A stretch of 64,000 bases of DNA from JBBROS01 sp965213845 (GTDB taxonomy: Bacteria > Pseudomonadota > Alphaproteobacteria > Acetobacterales > Acetobacteraceae). Position numbers and translations under genes: made by a program. Under the pieces are notes generated by a model. That model did not search any database. It was given only the letters and a program-made list of their open reading frames with translations, and was not told the DNA's origin. Positions within the stretch are counted from its first letter, which is position 1, and every line of letters starts with the position of its first letter. Positions 36,130 to 45,392 of this stretch are shown piece by piece. The DNA lies in contig CBDCAI010000014.1 of the NCBI GenBank assembly GCA_965213845.1, positions 1 through 64,000 of the forward strand, written 5' to 3'.

Positions 36130-36934
36130 GCGCCATCCAGGCGGGCGGCATCGGCATCAGCGTCGCCGCGCCGCAGGTCAGCCCACCCGTCCCGATCGCG
36201 TCGTTCCGCAGCAGCGCCAGGCCCCAGCCGTCGCAGCCGGACCGCATGGTGCCGACCTCGATCGACCCGGCGGCAGACGCGGCGTGGATCGGCGTGCCCG
36301 GGGCCGGCAGCGGCCCCTGCACGCGCACCGGCACCATGCGGCGCTTCAGCAGGCCGCGGTACTTCGTCCGCGCCGTCAGCTCCTGCCCCATGTAGCAGCC
36401 CTTGGTCCACGACACGCCGTGCAGCTCGTCGAACCCGGCCTCCAGAAGGGTGGTCTTCTCCGCCTCCATGTCGCGGGTGCCACCGGGCAGGCCGAGCTGC
36501 AGGCGATGCAGGTCAAAGGCCTCGGGCGTGACGGTCGAGGGCGGCGGGGCGGCCGACAGCATCCGCCATCCCGCGCCGGGCAGGCGGGGGTCGGGGACCG
36601 CACCCTCCGGCAGCGGCGGCGCCGGCCAGCCCACCTGCACGCGCAACGCCGTGGGTGCGATCGCGACCTTCGCGCGCAGGCGGAACCGGGTGAGCTTCTG
36701 CGTCAGCATCGCGTCCTGCCCGGCCTCGATGTCCAGCAGGAGGCGCTCGGGTTCGGCGTGGATGAAGAAATCCGCCAGCCACTTGCCCTGCGGCGTCAGC
36801 AGCGCGGCCCACACGGCGCGGCCCGGCCCGGCCATCGCCACGTCGTTCGAGACGAGGCCCTGCAGGTAGGCCACCCGGTCCTCGCCCGTGACTTCCAGGA
36901 CGGCGCGGTCGGGCAGCAGGGTCATGGCGTTCAT
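36104..36934 (-). CDS. ygfZ: Folate-binding protein YgfZ/GcvT-like
   Basis: YgfZ (276 residues) is a tetrahydrofolate-dependent factor that supports iron-sulfur cluster proteins. The N-terminal VAYLQGLVSNDVA matches the GcvT-type fold, and the family hallmark KGCYMGQE, with its essential Cys, is intact near residue 186. An in-frame ATG at 36925 is nearly as good a start. It is convergent with the thioesterase and divergent from the GT9 gene, so it is monocistronic. Confidence 0.92.
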   Translation of the reverse strand: MNAMTLLPDRAVLEVTGEDRVAYLQGLVSNDVAMAGPGRAVWAALLTPQGKWLADFFIHAEPERLLLDIEAGQDAMLTQKLTRFRLRAKVAIAPTALRVQVGWPAPPLPEGAVPDPRLPGAGWRMLSAAPPPSTVTPEAFDLHRLQLGLPGGTRDMEAEKTTLLEAGFDELHGVSWTKGCYMGQELTARTKYRGLLKRRMVPVRVQGPLPAPGTPIHAASAAGSIEVGTMRSGCDGWGLALLRNDAIGTGGLTCGAATLMPMPPAWMALSLASVPA

Positions 36935-37102
36935 GACCGTAGCGTGGGGACGCCGTTGCGCGACCGCAAGCGGCAACGCAGCGTCCGGCACGATGCGTCC
37001 GCTGCGCCTGGTCCTGGTGTCCTGCAAGTCGCCTCGGCCGCGGCAGCCCGGTGCCCGAGCGGAATCACCGGATCGGGACGGGCGTGCTACACGCATCGCG
37101 GC

Positions 37103-37996
37103 ATGCGAATCCTGTTCATCACCGCGAACCGGCTGGGCGATGCGGTCCTGTCGACCGGGCTGCTGGACCATCTGTTGCGGGCCCATCCGGACGCGCGGTT
37201 CACGATCGCCTGCGGGCCCGTGGCGGCCGGGGTGTTCGACCGGATGCCGCGGCGGGACCGGACGCTGGTGATGGAGAAGCGGCGCCACGACCTGCACTGG
37301 GTGCGGCTGTGGGCGCAGACCGTCGGCACGCTCTGGGACCTGGTGGTGGACCTCCGCGGCTCCGCCCTGGGGTTCCTTGTGCCGGCCCGGCGGCGGGCGG
37401 TGCTGCGGGGCGGGCGGCGGCCGGGGCACAAGACGGCACACCTGGCCTCGGTGCTCGGGCTGGTGCCGCCACCCCGCCCGACATGCTGGGTGGCCGACGC
37501 GGACCGGGCGCGCGCCGCGGCGCTGCTGCCGGACGGACCGTTGATCGGGCTGGGGCCGACGGCGAACTGGTCGGGGAAGGTCTGGCCGCCCGATCGGTTC
37601 GTCGCGCTGTTCCATGGGCTGCAATCCCGCTGGCCGCAGGCGCGGCCGGTGCTGTTCGCGGGGCCCGGCCCGGCAGAGCGGGCGATGGCGGCCCCGGTGC
37701 TCGCGGCGTTGCCAGGGGCGATCGACCTCGGGGGGTGTCTGAGCCTGCCGGAGGCGTCGGCGTGCCTGGCGCGCTGCACGCTGTTCGTGGGCAACGATTC
37801 CGGGCTGATGCACCTCTCGGCCGCCGCGGGCGCGCCCACGCTGGGTCTGTTCGGCCCGACGCCCGCCGACGAGTACGCGCCGAGCGGGGCCTGCACCGGC
37901 ATCGCCGTGGCACCGGGGCCGAAGGGCGCGGCACCCATGGCGGGGCTGACGGTCGAGAGCGCGCTGACGGCCGCCCTGGCGCTGGTGCGGGCATGA
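37103..37996 (+). CDS. Glycosyltransferase family 9 (heptosyltransferase-like)
   Basis: A 297-residue GT9 protein. The N-terminal RILFITANRLGDAVLSTGLL, followed by RFTIACGP, and the C-terminal domain with SLPEASACLARCTLFVGNDSGLMHLSAAAGAPTLGLFGPT, match ADP-heptose:LPS heptosyltransferases and related enzymes. It probably adds a sugar to lipopolysaccharide core or a similar surface glycan. Its stop overlaps the GT4 start as ATGA. Together with GT4, asnB and pyrC it forms one operon. Confidence 0.88.
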   Translation: MRILFITANRLGDAVLSTGLLDHLLRAHPDARFTIACGPVAAGVFDRMPRRDRTLVMEKRRHDLHWVRLWAQTVGTLWDLVVDLRGSALGFLVPARRRAVLRGGRRPGHKTAHLASVLGLVPPPRPTCWVADADRARAAALLPDGPLIGLGPTANWSGKVWPPDRFVALFHGLQSRWPQARPVLFAGPGPAERAMAAPVLAALPGAIDLGGCLSLPEASACLARCTLFVGNDSGLMHLSAAAGAPTLGLFGPTPADEYAPSGACTGIAVAPGPKGAAPMAGLTVESALTAALALVRA

Positions 37997-39012
37997 GGAT
38001 GGCGCATGTCATGGCCGGCGCGCCGACGGGCGGGGCGGAGCTGTTCTTCGAGCGCCTGGTCCCGGCGATGCACGCCGCGGGCGACACGGTGCTGCCCGCC
38101 ATCCGGCGCCATCCGGACCGGGCGGCGCGGCTGCAGGCGGCTGGCCTGGTGCCGCTGCAGCTTCCGTTCGGCGGCCTGCTGGACGTCTTCACCCGTCCGT
38201 TGCTGGCGCGGCGCCTGCGGGCCTTCGCCCCCGCCTTGGTCATGGCCTGGATGGGCCGGGCGGCCGGGCTGACGCCCGTCGGCGACTGGGTGCTGACGGG
38301 CAGGCTGGGCGGCACGTACGACCTGCGCCGCTTCCGCCGCTGCGACCACCTGTTGGCGAACACGCGCGGCCTGGTCGCCTGGATCGAGCGCCAGGGCTGG
38401 CCTGCGGACCGGGTGCATCACCTGCCGAACTTCTCGCCGGACCTTGCGGACGCGGCGCCGGCCGTCTTGCCCGTGCCGCCCGACGTGCCCACGGTGCTGG
38501 CGATGGGCCGCCTGCATCCCAACAAGGCGTTCGACGTGCTGATCCGGTCGCTGCGCCGCCTGCCCGGCGTGCATCTCGTGCTGGCGGGCGACGGTCCCGG
38601 CCGTGCGGGGCTGCTGCGCCTGGCCCGGGGCGAAGGGGTGGGCGACCGGCTGCACATGCTCGGCTGGCGCAGCGACCAGGCCGGGCTGCTGGCGGCGTGC
38701 ACCGTGCTGGCCTGCCCGAGCCGGCAGGAGCCGCTGGGCAACGTGATCCTGGAGGCGTTCTCGGCCCGCCGCCCCGTCGTGGCGGCGGCGTCGGCCGGCC
38801 CGCGCGAGCTGATCCGCCCGGGCCAGACCGGGCTGCTGGTGCCGACCGAGGATGCCGAGGCGCTGGCCGAGGCGCTGGGCGCCGTCATCGCCGACCCCGC
38901 GTTGGCGGCACGGCTGGGCGCTGCCGGGCGGGCGGAGTTCGAGGCGTTCCACGCCCAGGCGCCCGTCGTCGCGCGCTGGCACGCCGTGCTGTCGACGCTG
39001 GGGCGGGTCTGA
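37993..39012 (+). CDS. Glycosyltransferase family 4
   Basis: A 339-residue GT-B retaining transferase. The N-terminal VMAGAPTGGAELFFERL is typical of sugar-chain GT4 enzymes. The C-terminal VLAMGRLHPNKAFDVLI, the LVLAGDGPGR segment and the E-x7-E pattern in SRQEPLGNVILEAFSARRPVVA define the donor-binding domain. The donor and acceptor are unknown. The start overlaps the GT9 stop (ATGA) and the stop overlaps asnB (TGATG), so translation is coupled. Confidence 0.9.
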   Translation: MRMAHVMAGAPTGGAELFFERLVPAMHAAGDTVLPAIRRHPDRAARLQAAGLVPLQLPFGGLLDVFTRPLLARRLRAFAPALVMAWMGRAAGLTPVGDWVLTGRLGGTYDLRRFRRCDHLLANTRGLVAWIERQGWPADRVHHLPNFSPDLADAAPAVLPVPPDVPTVLAMGRLHPNKAFDVLIRSLRRLPGVHLVLAGDGPGRAGLLRLARGEGVGDRLHMLGWRSDQAGLLAACTVLACPSRQEPLGNVILEAFSARRPVVAAASAGPRELIRPGQTGLLVPTEDAEALAEALGAVIADPALAARLGAAGRAEFEAFHAQAPVVARWHAVLSTLGRV

Positions 39013-40772
39013 TGTGCGGCATCGCCGGGATGGTGATGGCGCCGGGCGCACCGCCGCCGGCCGCCGGGACCTTGTCTGCCCTGGCCGCGGCCCTGGCGCA
39101 TCGCGGGCCCGACGGGGCCGGGCACTCGGTGGTCGGGCGCACGGCCCTGGTGCACACGCGGCTCGCGATCGTCGATGTGGCCGGGGGCGACCAGCCGTTG
39201 TTCGCGGGCTCGGCGACCCTGGTGGCGAACGGCGAGGTCTACAACGACCCGGCCCTGCGGCAGGCGATGCCCGGCACCGCCTTCTCGACCGGCAGCGACT
39301 GCGAGCCGCCGCTGCATCTCTGGCTGCGCGACGGCCCGCGCTACGCGGCGGCGCTGCGCGGCATGTATGCCATCGCCATCCACGACCGGGTGCAGCGCAA
39401 TGTCACGCTGACCCGCGACCCCTTCGGGATCAAGCCGCTGTACATCGCGCTGATCGAGGGGGGGCTCGCCTTCGCCTCGGAACCGCAGGCGCTGCTGGCG
39501 GCCGGGCTGGTACGCCGTGCGGTGCGGCCGGCCGCGCGCGACGAACTGCTGCAGATGCAGTTCACAACCGGGGCCGACACCATCTTCCCCGGCATCCAGC
39601 GCGTGCTGCCCGGCGAGACCCTGCGGATCGCCGACGGGCACGTGCTCGACCGCAGCCGCATTGCCGCCCTGCCGGAGGGGGGGCCGGAGTCGATCGACGA
39701 GGCCGCGGCGCTGGCCCGGCTCGACACGGCGCTGATGGAGAGCGTGGGGCTGCACCAGCGCAGCGACGTGCCCTATGGCATGTTCCTGTCGGGCGGGATC
39801 GACAGCGCGGCCATCCTGGCCTGCATGGCGCGCCTGAGCGCCGGGCGGGTCGTGGCCTACACCGCGGGGTTCGCGGCGCCGGGGGCTGCGGACGAGCGGG
39901 ACCAGGCCGCCGCCATGGCCCGCGCCGTCGGTGCCCGGCACGAGACCCTCGAGATCACCGAGGCGATGGTCTGGCGCCACCTGCCGGCCATCGTCGCGGG
40001 GATGGACGACCCGGCGGCCGATTACGCCATCATCCCAAGCTGGTTCCTGGCCCGGCAAGCGCGGGCGGACGTGAAGGTGGTGCTGTGCGGCGAGGGCGGG
40101 GACGAGGTGTTCGCCGGGTATGGCCGCTATCGGAGTGCGATGCGCCCGTGGTGGCAGGGCGGGCGGCTGATGCGCGGCCGCGGCACGTTCGACCGGCTGG
40201 ACGTGCTGCGCGCGGCCCCGCTGGGCTGGCGCGACGGGCTGGCCGCCAGCGAGGGCACGGCCGCGCTGCCGGGTCGCACCCGGCTGCAGGCGGCCCAGGC
40301 CACCGACGTCGCGGACTGGCTGCCGCACGACCTGCTGTTGAAGCTGGACCGCTGCCTGATGGCGCACGGGGTCGAGGGGCGGACCCCGATGCTGGACCCG
40401 GCAGTGGCCGCGGCGGGGTTCCGGCTGCCGGACGGCCTGAAGGTGCAGGGCGGGCGGGGCAAGTGGCTGCTGCGGAAATGGTTGGAGACGGCGTTGCCCG
40501 CCGCGCACCCCTTCGCGCCCAAGCAGGGCTTCACCGTGCCGATCGGCGCCTGGATCGCGGGGCAGGGCGCGCGATTGGGGCCGCTGGTGGCCGCCCAGCC
40601 CGGCGTGGCCGAGATCGCGGCGCCCGACCGGGTCGTCGCCCTGTTCCGCGCGGCGTCCGGCCGGCGGGAGGGGTTTGCCGCGTGGGCGCTGCTGTTCTAC
40701 GCGCTGTGGCACCGCACGCACATCGAGGGGCGCGCCCCCGACGGCGACGTGTTCGAGGTTTTAGGGAGCTGA
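39012..40772 (+). CDS. asnB: Asparagine synthase-like amidotransferase
   Basis: A 586-residue class B asparagine synthase. The N-terminal glutaminase begins MCGIAGMV with catalytic Cys2, and LAHRGPDG follows. The synthetase domain has SGGIDSAAILACMA (PP-loop) near 260 and FHMARLSG-equivalent sequence further on. The C-terminal KQGFTVPIGAWI segment is typical. It may make asparagine or, in this glycosyltransferase operon, form an amide on a sugar or peptide substrate, as seen for related AsnB-like enzymes in surface polysaccharide loci. The start is joined to GT4 by TGATG, and the next gene, pyrC, begins three bases after the stop. Confidence 0.9.
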   Translation: MCGIAGMVMAPGAPPPAAGTLSALAAALAHRGPDGAGHSVVGRTALVHTRLAIVDVAGGDQPLFAGSATLVANGEVYNDPALRQAMPGTAFSTGSDCEPPLHLWLRDGPRYAAALRGMYAIAIHDRVQRNVTLTRDPFGIKPLYIALIEGGLAFASEPQALLAAGLVRRAVRPAARDELLQMQFTTGADTIFPGIQRVLPGETLRIADGHVLDRSRIAALPEGGPESIDEAAALARLDTALMESVGLHQRSDVPYGMFLSGGIDSAAILACMARLSAGRVVAYTAGFAAPGAADERDQAAAMARAVGARHETLEITEAMVWRHLPAIVAGMDDPAADYAIIPSWFLARQARADVKVVLCGEGGDEVFAGYGRYRSAMRPWWQGGRLMRGRGTFDRLDVLRAAPLGWRDGLAASEGTAALPGRTRLQAAQATDVADWLPHDLLLKLDRCLMAHGVEGRTPMLDPAVAAAGFRLPDGLKVQGGRGKWLLRKWLETALPAAHPFAPKQGFTVPIGAWIAGQGARLGPLVAAQPGVAEIAAPDRVVALFRAASGRREGFAAWALLFYALWHRTHIEGRAPDGDVFEVLGS

Positions 40773-40774
40773 CG

Positions 40775-42100
40775 ATGGCCGAGCACTACGACCTTCTGAT
40801 CCGCGGCGGCACCTGCGTCCTGCCCTGGGGCGAGGCGGCTGCCGATGTGGGGGTGCGCGACGGGCGGATCGCCGCCATCGGGGCCGGTGCCACGGCGACG
40901 GCCACGGAGACGGTCGACGCCGCGGGGCTGCACGTCCTGCCCGGGTTGATCGATCCGCACGTGCATTTCCGCGACCCGGGCGACCCCGCGATCGAGACGA
41001 TCCCGATGGGCAGCAAGGGCGCGGTGCTGGGCGGCCTGGCCGCCGTGTTCGACATGCCGAACACGAGCCCCAGCATCACCACCGCCGACCAGGTCGCCTG
41101 GAAGCAGGGCTACGTCGAGCAATCCGCCTGGTGCGACATGGGCCTGTATGTCGGCGCCGCCCTGTCGAACATCGCGCATCTGGCTGACCTGGAGCTGGAG
41201 GCGGGGGTGTGCGCCGTGAAGGTGTTCGCCGGCAGCTCGACCGGGGACCTGCTGATCGCCGATGACGAGAGCCTGGCCGCGGTGATGCGGAGCGGCCGCC
41301 GGGCCATCGCCTACCACAGCGAGGACGAATACCGGCTCCAGGCGCGCAAGCCGCTGTACAAGGTGGGCGACCCCTATGCATTGCATGCCGAGTGGCGCGA
41401 CGTGGAGTGCGCCTTCCTCGGCACGCGGCGGCTGCTGGAGCTGGCGCGGCGGACGGGGCGGCCGGCGCATATCCTGCACGTGTCGACCGCCGAGGAGCTG
41501 GAGTACCTGGCGGGGTTCCGCGACGTCGCGACGGCGGAGCTGCTGGTCAACCACCTGACACAGTTCGCGCCCGACGCCTACGAGCAGCTGAAGGGCCTCG
41601 CGGTGATGAACCCGCCGATCCGCGACCGGCGGCACATGGAGGCGGCCTGGGCGGCGGTGCGCAACGGCACGGCCGACACGATCGGGTCCGACCATGCGCC
41701 GCACAGCCGGGCGGCCAAGGAGCGGCCCTGGCCCGAGACGGCGGCGGGGCTGACCGGCGTGCAGACGCTGGTGCCGGTGATGCTGGACCATGTGAACGCC
41801 GGGCGCCTCTCGCTGGCCCGCATGGTGGACCTGATGTGCGCCGGCCCCGCCCGCGTCTACGGCGTGGTCGGGAAGGGCCGCATGGCGCTGGGCTATGACG
41901 GGGATTTCACCCTCGTGGACCTGAAGCGGCGCCGCACGATCGAGGAGAGCTGGCTGGTTTCGCCCTGCGGCTGGTCGCCTTTCGCCGGCATGTCCGTCCT
42001 GGGCTGGCCAACCATGACCATCGTGCGCGGCTCCGTCGTGATGCGGGACGACGAGGTGCAAGGCGCCCCGATCGGGCGGCTGGTGCGGTTCCGGGGGTGA
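40775..42100 (+). CDS. pyrC: Dihydroorotase-type cyclic amidohydrolase
   Basis: A 441-residue amidohydrolase. The DPHVHFRDPG metal-binding motif, the HSEDE segment near 185, HILHVSTAEE and the late SDHAPHSRAAKE motif match type I dihydroorotases, which make dihydroorotate in pyrimidine synthesis. Allantoinase or hydantoinase function is possible, since the families are close. It begins three bases after asnB in the same operon as two glycosyltransferases, an unusual setting for a pyrimidine gene. The catalytic residues seen are intact. Confidence 0.85.
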   Translation: MAEHYDLLIRGGTCVLPWGEAAADVGVRDGRIAAIGAGATATATETVDAAGLHVLPGLIDPHVHFRDPGDPAIETIPMGSKGAVLGGLAAVFDMPNTSPSITTADQVAWKQGYVEQSAWCDMGLYVGAALSNIAHLADLELEAGVCAVKVFAGSSTGDLLIADDESLAAVMRSGRRAIAYHSEDEYRLQARKPLYKVGDPYALHAEWRDVECAFLGTRRLLELARRTGRPAHILHVSTAEELEYLAGFRDVATAELLVNHLTQFAPDAYEQLKGLAVMNPPIRDRRHMEAAWAAVRNGTADTIGSDHAPHSRAAKERPWPETAAGLTGVQTLVPVMLDHVNAGRLSLARMVDLMCAGPARVYGVVGKGRMALGYDGDFTLVDLKRRRTIEESWLVSPCGWSPFAGMSVLGWPTMTIVRGSVVMRDDEVQGAPIGRLVRFRG

Positions 42101-42129
42101 GCGTGGTAATCTGAACCGGAGGGGAGCTT

Positions 42130-42320
42130 GTGCAGCTGGTGCAGACGCTTGTGGCCGAGGTGGTTCCCGACGCTGTCGAGGATGTTGCCCTCGAGCTGAC
42201 GGCCCATGGCGAGGGCGGTGCCGCCAAGGTGGTGACCGCCGTGCCCACGCCGCGATGGCCGAGCGGGTGCTGGACGACGACTTCATCCCGCACCCGCCGG
42301 AGCCAACTACCGCAGCGTGA
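42130..42320 (+). pseudogene. Probable frameshifted small gene
   Basis: A GGAGGGG ribosome site (42118-42124) precedes a GTG at 42130. The first ~38 codons (MQLVQTLVAEVVPDAVED start) have strong G/C third positions, but the frame then degrades. From about 42245 the codon pattern continues in a different frame (AMAERVLDDDFIPHPPE) to a stop at 42318-42320. This looks like a ~60-residue gene with a frameshift near 42240. No homologue was recognised. The 3-prime end slightly overlaps the convergent neighbour. A sequencing error is possible. Confidence 0.5.
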
Positions 42321-42771
42321 GCTTGATCCCGTCGGCGGAGCCCTGCAGGCGGGCGCCCTTGGTGATCTGGTCCACGCGGATCTCGACGCCGGCGGCGTTG
42401 CGGAGCACCTGGCCGCCGATGCCGCTGCCCGCAGTCGCCTCGCCCGTCGCTGCGGCATAGGTGCCGCTGAAGTCCTGCAACCGATGCAGGTTGTAGACCC
42501 GGCCGCGGCCATAGACCTTGGAGTATCCCACGTCGGCCACCGTCACGCCGCTGACGCGGAACCGGTAGGTGCGGGCGCCGTAGCGCAGCGAGCCGTCGCC
42601 CCAGGTGTATCCCACGCCGGCGGCGGCACCCTGCGCGACCATGGTGAGCGTGCCCGACGGCGTGCCCGACACGCCGGGGTCGCGCCGCTGCGCCAGGGCC
42701 GGGCTGCCGGCCAGGAGCGCGGCGGCGGCAAGGCCGAGGGAGGGAAGAAGCAGGCGTCGGGAGAGGGTCAT
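42307..42771 (-). CDS. Exported protein of unknown function
   Basis: A 154-residue protein with a clear signal peptide (SRRLLLPSLGLAAAALLAGSP, cleavage near ALA-Q). A small beta-rich domain follows, with AQGAAAGVGYTWGDG, RVSGVTVADVGYSK and LQGSADGIKLTLR at the end. A link to EipA/YSC84-type envelope proteins was considered but not established. The start at 42771 is chosen over a longer frame because it gives a standard signal peptide. The lipoprotein gene upstream is on the same strand. Confidence 0.75.
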   Translation of the reverse strand: MTLSRRLLLPSLGLAAAALLAGSPALAQRRDPGVSGTPSGTLTMVAQGAAAGVGYTWGDGSLRYGARTYRFRVSGVTVADVGYSKVYGRGRVYNLHRLQDFSGTYAAATGEATAGSGIGGQVLRNAAGVEIRVDQITKGARLQGSADGIKLTLR

Positions 42772-42868
42772 GGTCCTGGGTCTCGCTTTTTGATCGAACG
42801 CGAGTGGAACGGGCGAGTGCCGCGAATGTTCCATCGATCGCCGGGTGCGGATGCCGGGTGCAGTCGGG

Positions 42869-43243
42869 TCAGTCGGCCGTGATGGATTTCGGCCAGCGTG
42901 CGGCGCGGTACCGGGCCTGGGCGGCGGTGGGCGGCGGCGTGTCGCCCAGCCCGGCGCGGGGCGAAGGCAGCAGAGCGCGGTCGGCCCAGCAGTCGGGCGT
43001 GCCCAGCGAGCGGGTGCAGTACGGCTCGGCTAGCATCGGTTCGTTCGGCGCGCAATACGTCTGCCCGCGGTCCAGCCGCACGATGGAGCAGTCCCGGCCC
43101 GAGAGCCCCGACACGCCGAGGTCGAGCACGCCGCGGCCGAACACCATCACGCTCGCCCCCTCGAGCGCGAGCAGGGCGGCGACGGGCTGGGCGGTGGCGC
43201 ACCCGCACAACAGGCCGGGCAGGAGAAGCGGCCAGAGGCGCAT
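42869..43243 (-). CDS. Probable lipoprotein, unknown function
   Basis: A 124-residue protein. The N-terminus is MRLWPLLLPGLLCGCATAQ, with a lipobox-like LCGC, so it should be lipid-anchored. Three further Cys in DCSIVRLDRGQTYC and PDCWA may form disulphides. The ribosome site is weak. Not recognised beyond this. It lies 97 bases upstream of the exported protein and divergent from the TPR gene. Confidence 0.65.
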   Translation of the reverse strand: MRLWPLLLPGLLCGCATAQPVAALLALEGASVMVFGRGVLDLGVSGLSGRDCSIVRLDRGQTYCAPNEPMLAEPYCTRSLGTPDCWADRALLPSPRAGLGDTPPPTAAQARYRAARWPKSITAD

Positions 43244-43350
43244 GGGTCATCCAAGCACGGCGGGGTTACCGGACGATTAACGTGGACCGCCGCGGGTTTG
43301 CCCTGCCATCTCGCCATCGCTATGGTCCGGCCGGATCGAGCGGGGCAGTT

Positions 43351-44076
43351 GTGGCAGATATTTTCGACGAGATCGGCGAGGACCTCCGGGCCGAGCGGAT
43401 GCAGGCGCTGCTCAAGCGGTATGGCGTGCTGCTGATCGCGGCGGCGGTGCTGGTCATCATCGGCGTCGCCGGATCGCAGGTCTGGCGCGGCCGGCAGGCC
43501 GAGCAGCGGGACCAGGTCGCCGCCGCATTCATCGACGCGACCCGCAAGGCCGCCGCCTCGCCCGCCGCGGAGGGGGTCAGCCCCTCCCGCGCGCAGGCCG
43601 CCACCGATTTCGCCCACTTGGCCGCCACGGCGCCCGAGGGCTACCGCACGCTCGCCCGCCTGCGTGAGGCCACGCTCCGGGCCGGGGCCGGCGACCTGCC
43701 AGCCGCGCTGCAGCTGTGGGACCAGGTGTCGGCCGACACCACGGCAGACCCGCTGCTGCGCGACCTGGCCAGCCTGTCGTGGGTGCAGCACCAGGTGGAC
43801 CAGGGCGACCCGGCCGCCGTCGAAGGCCGCCTCTCGCCGCTCGTCGGCCTGGGCAATCCCTGGCGCGCCCTGGCGCTGGAACAGCAATCCTTGCTGGCGA
43901 TCCGGACCGGGCAGGAGGCGCGGGCGCGCGACATCCTCAAGACGCTGCAGGCCGACACGGCAGCGCCGGACGGCGTGCGCGGCCGGGCCAGCGGCCTGTT
44001 GAGCCGCTTGGGCGAGGCCCCACCCGGCACGACACCGGTCACGACGCCCGGAACCCCGGCGGGGGTGGGCGGATGA
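43351..44076 (+). CDS. TPR-domain inner-membrane protein (YfgM-like)
   Basis: A 241-residue protein starting with GTG at 43351. ADIFDEIGEDLRAERMQALLKRYG is a cytoplasmic head, then a membrane helix (LLIAAAVLVIIGVAGSQVW), then a periplasmic TPR-like region. This arrangement matches YfgM/TPR_21 proteins that accompany the SecYEG translocon and envelope chaperones. Its stop overlaps the next gene as ATGA, and BamB-like and der follow in the usual yfgM-bamB-der order seen in proteobacteria. Confidence 0.88.
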   Translation: MADIFDEIGEDLRAERMQALLKRYGVLLIAAAVLVIIGVAGSQVWRGRQAEQRDQVAAAFIDATRKAAASPAAEGVSPSRAQAATDFAHLAATAPEGYRTLARLREATLRAGAGDLPAALQLWDQVSADTTADPLLRDLASLSWVQHQVDQGDPAAVEGRLSPLVGLGNPWRALALEQQSLLAIRTGQEARARDILKTLQADTAAPDGVRGRASGLLSRLGEAPPGTTPVTTPGTPAGVGG

Positions 44077-45392
44077 CCCGCCTGCCGCGCCGTGCCGCGC
44101 TGCTGCTGCCCCTGGTTGCCGGCGCCTGCAGCACGTTCGACGACATCTTCGGCTCGAGCAAGCCGCCGCTGCCGGGCAAGCGCGAGACGCTGACGGCGGT
44201 GCGCCGCGGACTCGAGATCGATCCCAAGAACACCGAGATCGTCACCGTGCCGCCGCCTGCGACCGTTGCCGAGTGGGCGCAGCCGGGTGGCGGGCCCACC
44301 CATCGGGTCGGGCATGTCGCGGTCGCGGGCTTCAACCCGGCCTGGCGCGCCTCCATCGGCGAGGGCGGCGGCTACCGCCGGAAGATCACCGCCCAGCCGA
44401 TCGTCATCCCGGGCCGGGTCGTGACGATGGACAGCGACGGCCTGGTCGCCGCCTTCGACCTCGAGAACGGCAGCCGCATCTGGCGGACGGACACGCAGGA
44501 CGACAAGGACCGCAGCACGAATGTGGGCGGCGGCGTCTCGTTCGCCGACGGCACGGTCTATGCGACCACGGGCCGGGCAGAGCTGCTGGCGCTCGATGCC
44601 GGCAGCGGCGCGATCCGCTGGCGCAAGCCGCTGGGCTCGCCGGCCCGCTCGGCCGCGACCGTCGCCGACGGCAGGCTGGTGGTGCTGACGCTCGACGACC
44701 GCCTGCAGTCCTTCTCGGCCGCGACCGGGGACCGGCAATGGGTGTACCAGGCCAGCAGTGCCGCGACGACGCTGTTCGGCCAGGCCGCGCCCGCGGTCAG
44801 CGACGGCATCGTGGTCTGCGGCTTCGGTTCGGGCGACCTCGCGGCATTGCGGGCCGACAGCGGCGCGCTCGCTTGGACCGACAGCCTGGCCTCCTCGCGC
44901 GGGCGGACTAGCCTCGTCGACCTCTCGGCCATCCGGGCGCTGCCGGTAATCGATGCCGGGCGCGTCTATGCCATCGGCGCCGGCGGGCTGCTGGTGGAGC
45001 TCGACCTGCGCTCCGGCCGCCGCCTGTGGGAGCGGGAGGTCGGCGGGTTGCAGACCCCCTGGCTGGCGGGCGACTGGCTGTTCGTGCAGACGCTGGACCA
45101 GACCCTGGCCGCCATCGGGCGCCGGGACGGCCGGGTGCGCTGGCTGCTCGACCTGCCGCGCTACGACAACCCGGAGAAGCGGCGGGACCCGCTGTACTGG
45201 ACGGGGCCCGTGCTGGCCGGCGGCAAGCTGATCCTGGCCGGCAGCAACGAGACCGCGGTCTCCGTCAACCCGGCCGACGGCACCATCATCGGACGGATCG
45301 ACCTGCGGGGCGCGGCCGCCGTCAGCCCGGTCGCGGCTGCGGGCACGCTGTTCATCGTCAGCGACGACGGCACGCTCCAGGCCTATCGATGA
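44073..45392 (+). CDS. BamB-like outer-membrane assembly lipoprotein
   Basis: A 439-residue beta-propeller protein. The N-terminal signal ends LVAGACS, a lipobox, so it is an outer-membrane lipoprotein. The PQQ-like repeats continue to the end, each with a DGxVYA/LDxxSG-type turn (GTVYATTGRAELLALDAGSG, DGRLVVLTLDDRLQSFSA). The BamB role in outer-membrane protein insertion fits the yfgM-bamB-der gene order. The start overlaps the TPR gene (ATGA) and the stop overlaps der (ATGA). Confidence 0.9.
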   Translation: MTRLPRRAALLLPLVAGACSTFDDIFGSSKPPLPGKRETLTAVRRGLEIDPKNTEIVTVPPPATVAEWAQPGGGPTHRVGHVAVAGFNPAWRASIGEGGGYRRKITAQPIVIPGRVVTMDSDGLVAAFDLENGSRIWRTDTQDDKDRSTNVGGGVSFADGTVYATTGRAELLALDAGSGAIRWRKPLGSPARSAATVADGRLVVLTLDDRLQSFSAATGDRQWVYQASSAATTLFGQAAPAVSDGIVVCGFGSGDLAALRADSGALAWTDSLASSRGRTSLVDLSAIRALPVIDAGRVYAIGAGGLLVELDLRSGRRLWEREVGGLQTPWLAGDWLFVQTLDQTLAAIGRRDGRVRWLLDLPRYDNPEKRRDPLYWTGPVLAGGKLILAGSNETAVSVNPADGTIIGRIDLRGAAAVSPVAAAGTLFIVSDDGTLQAYR

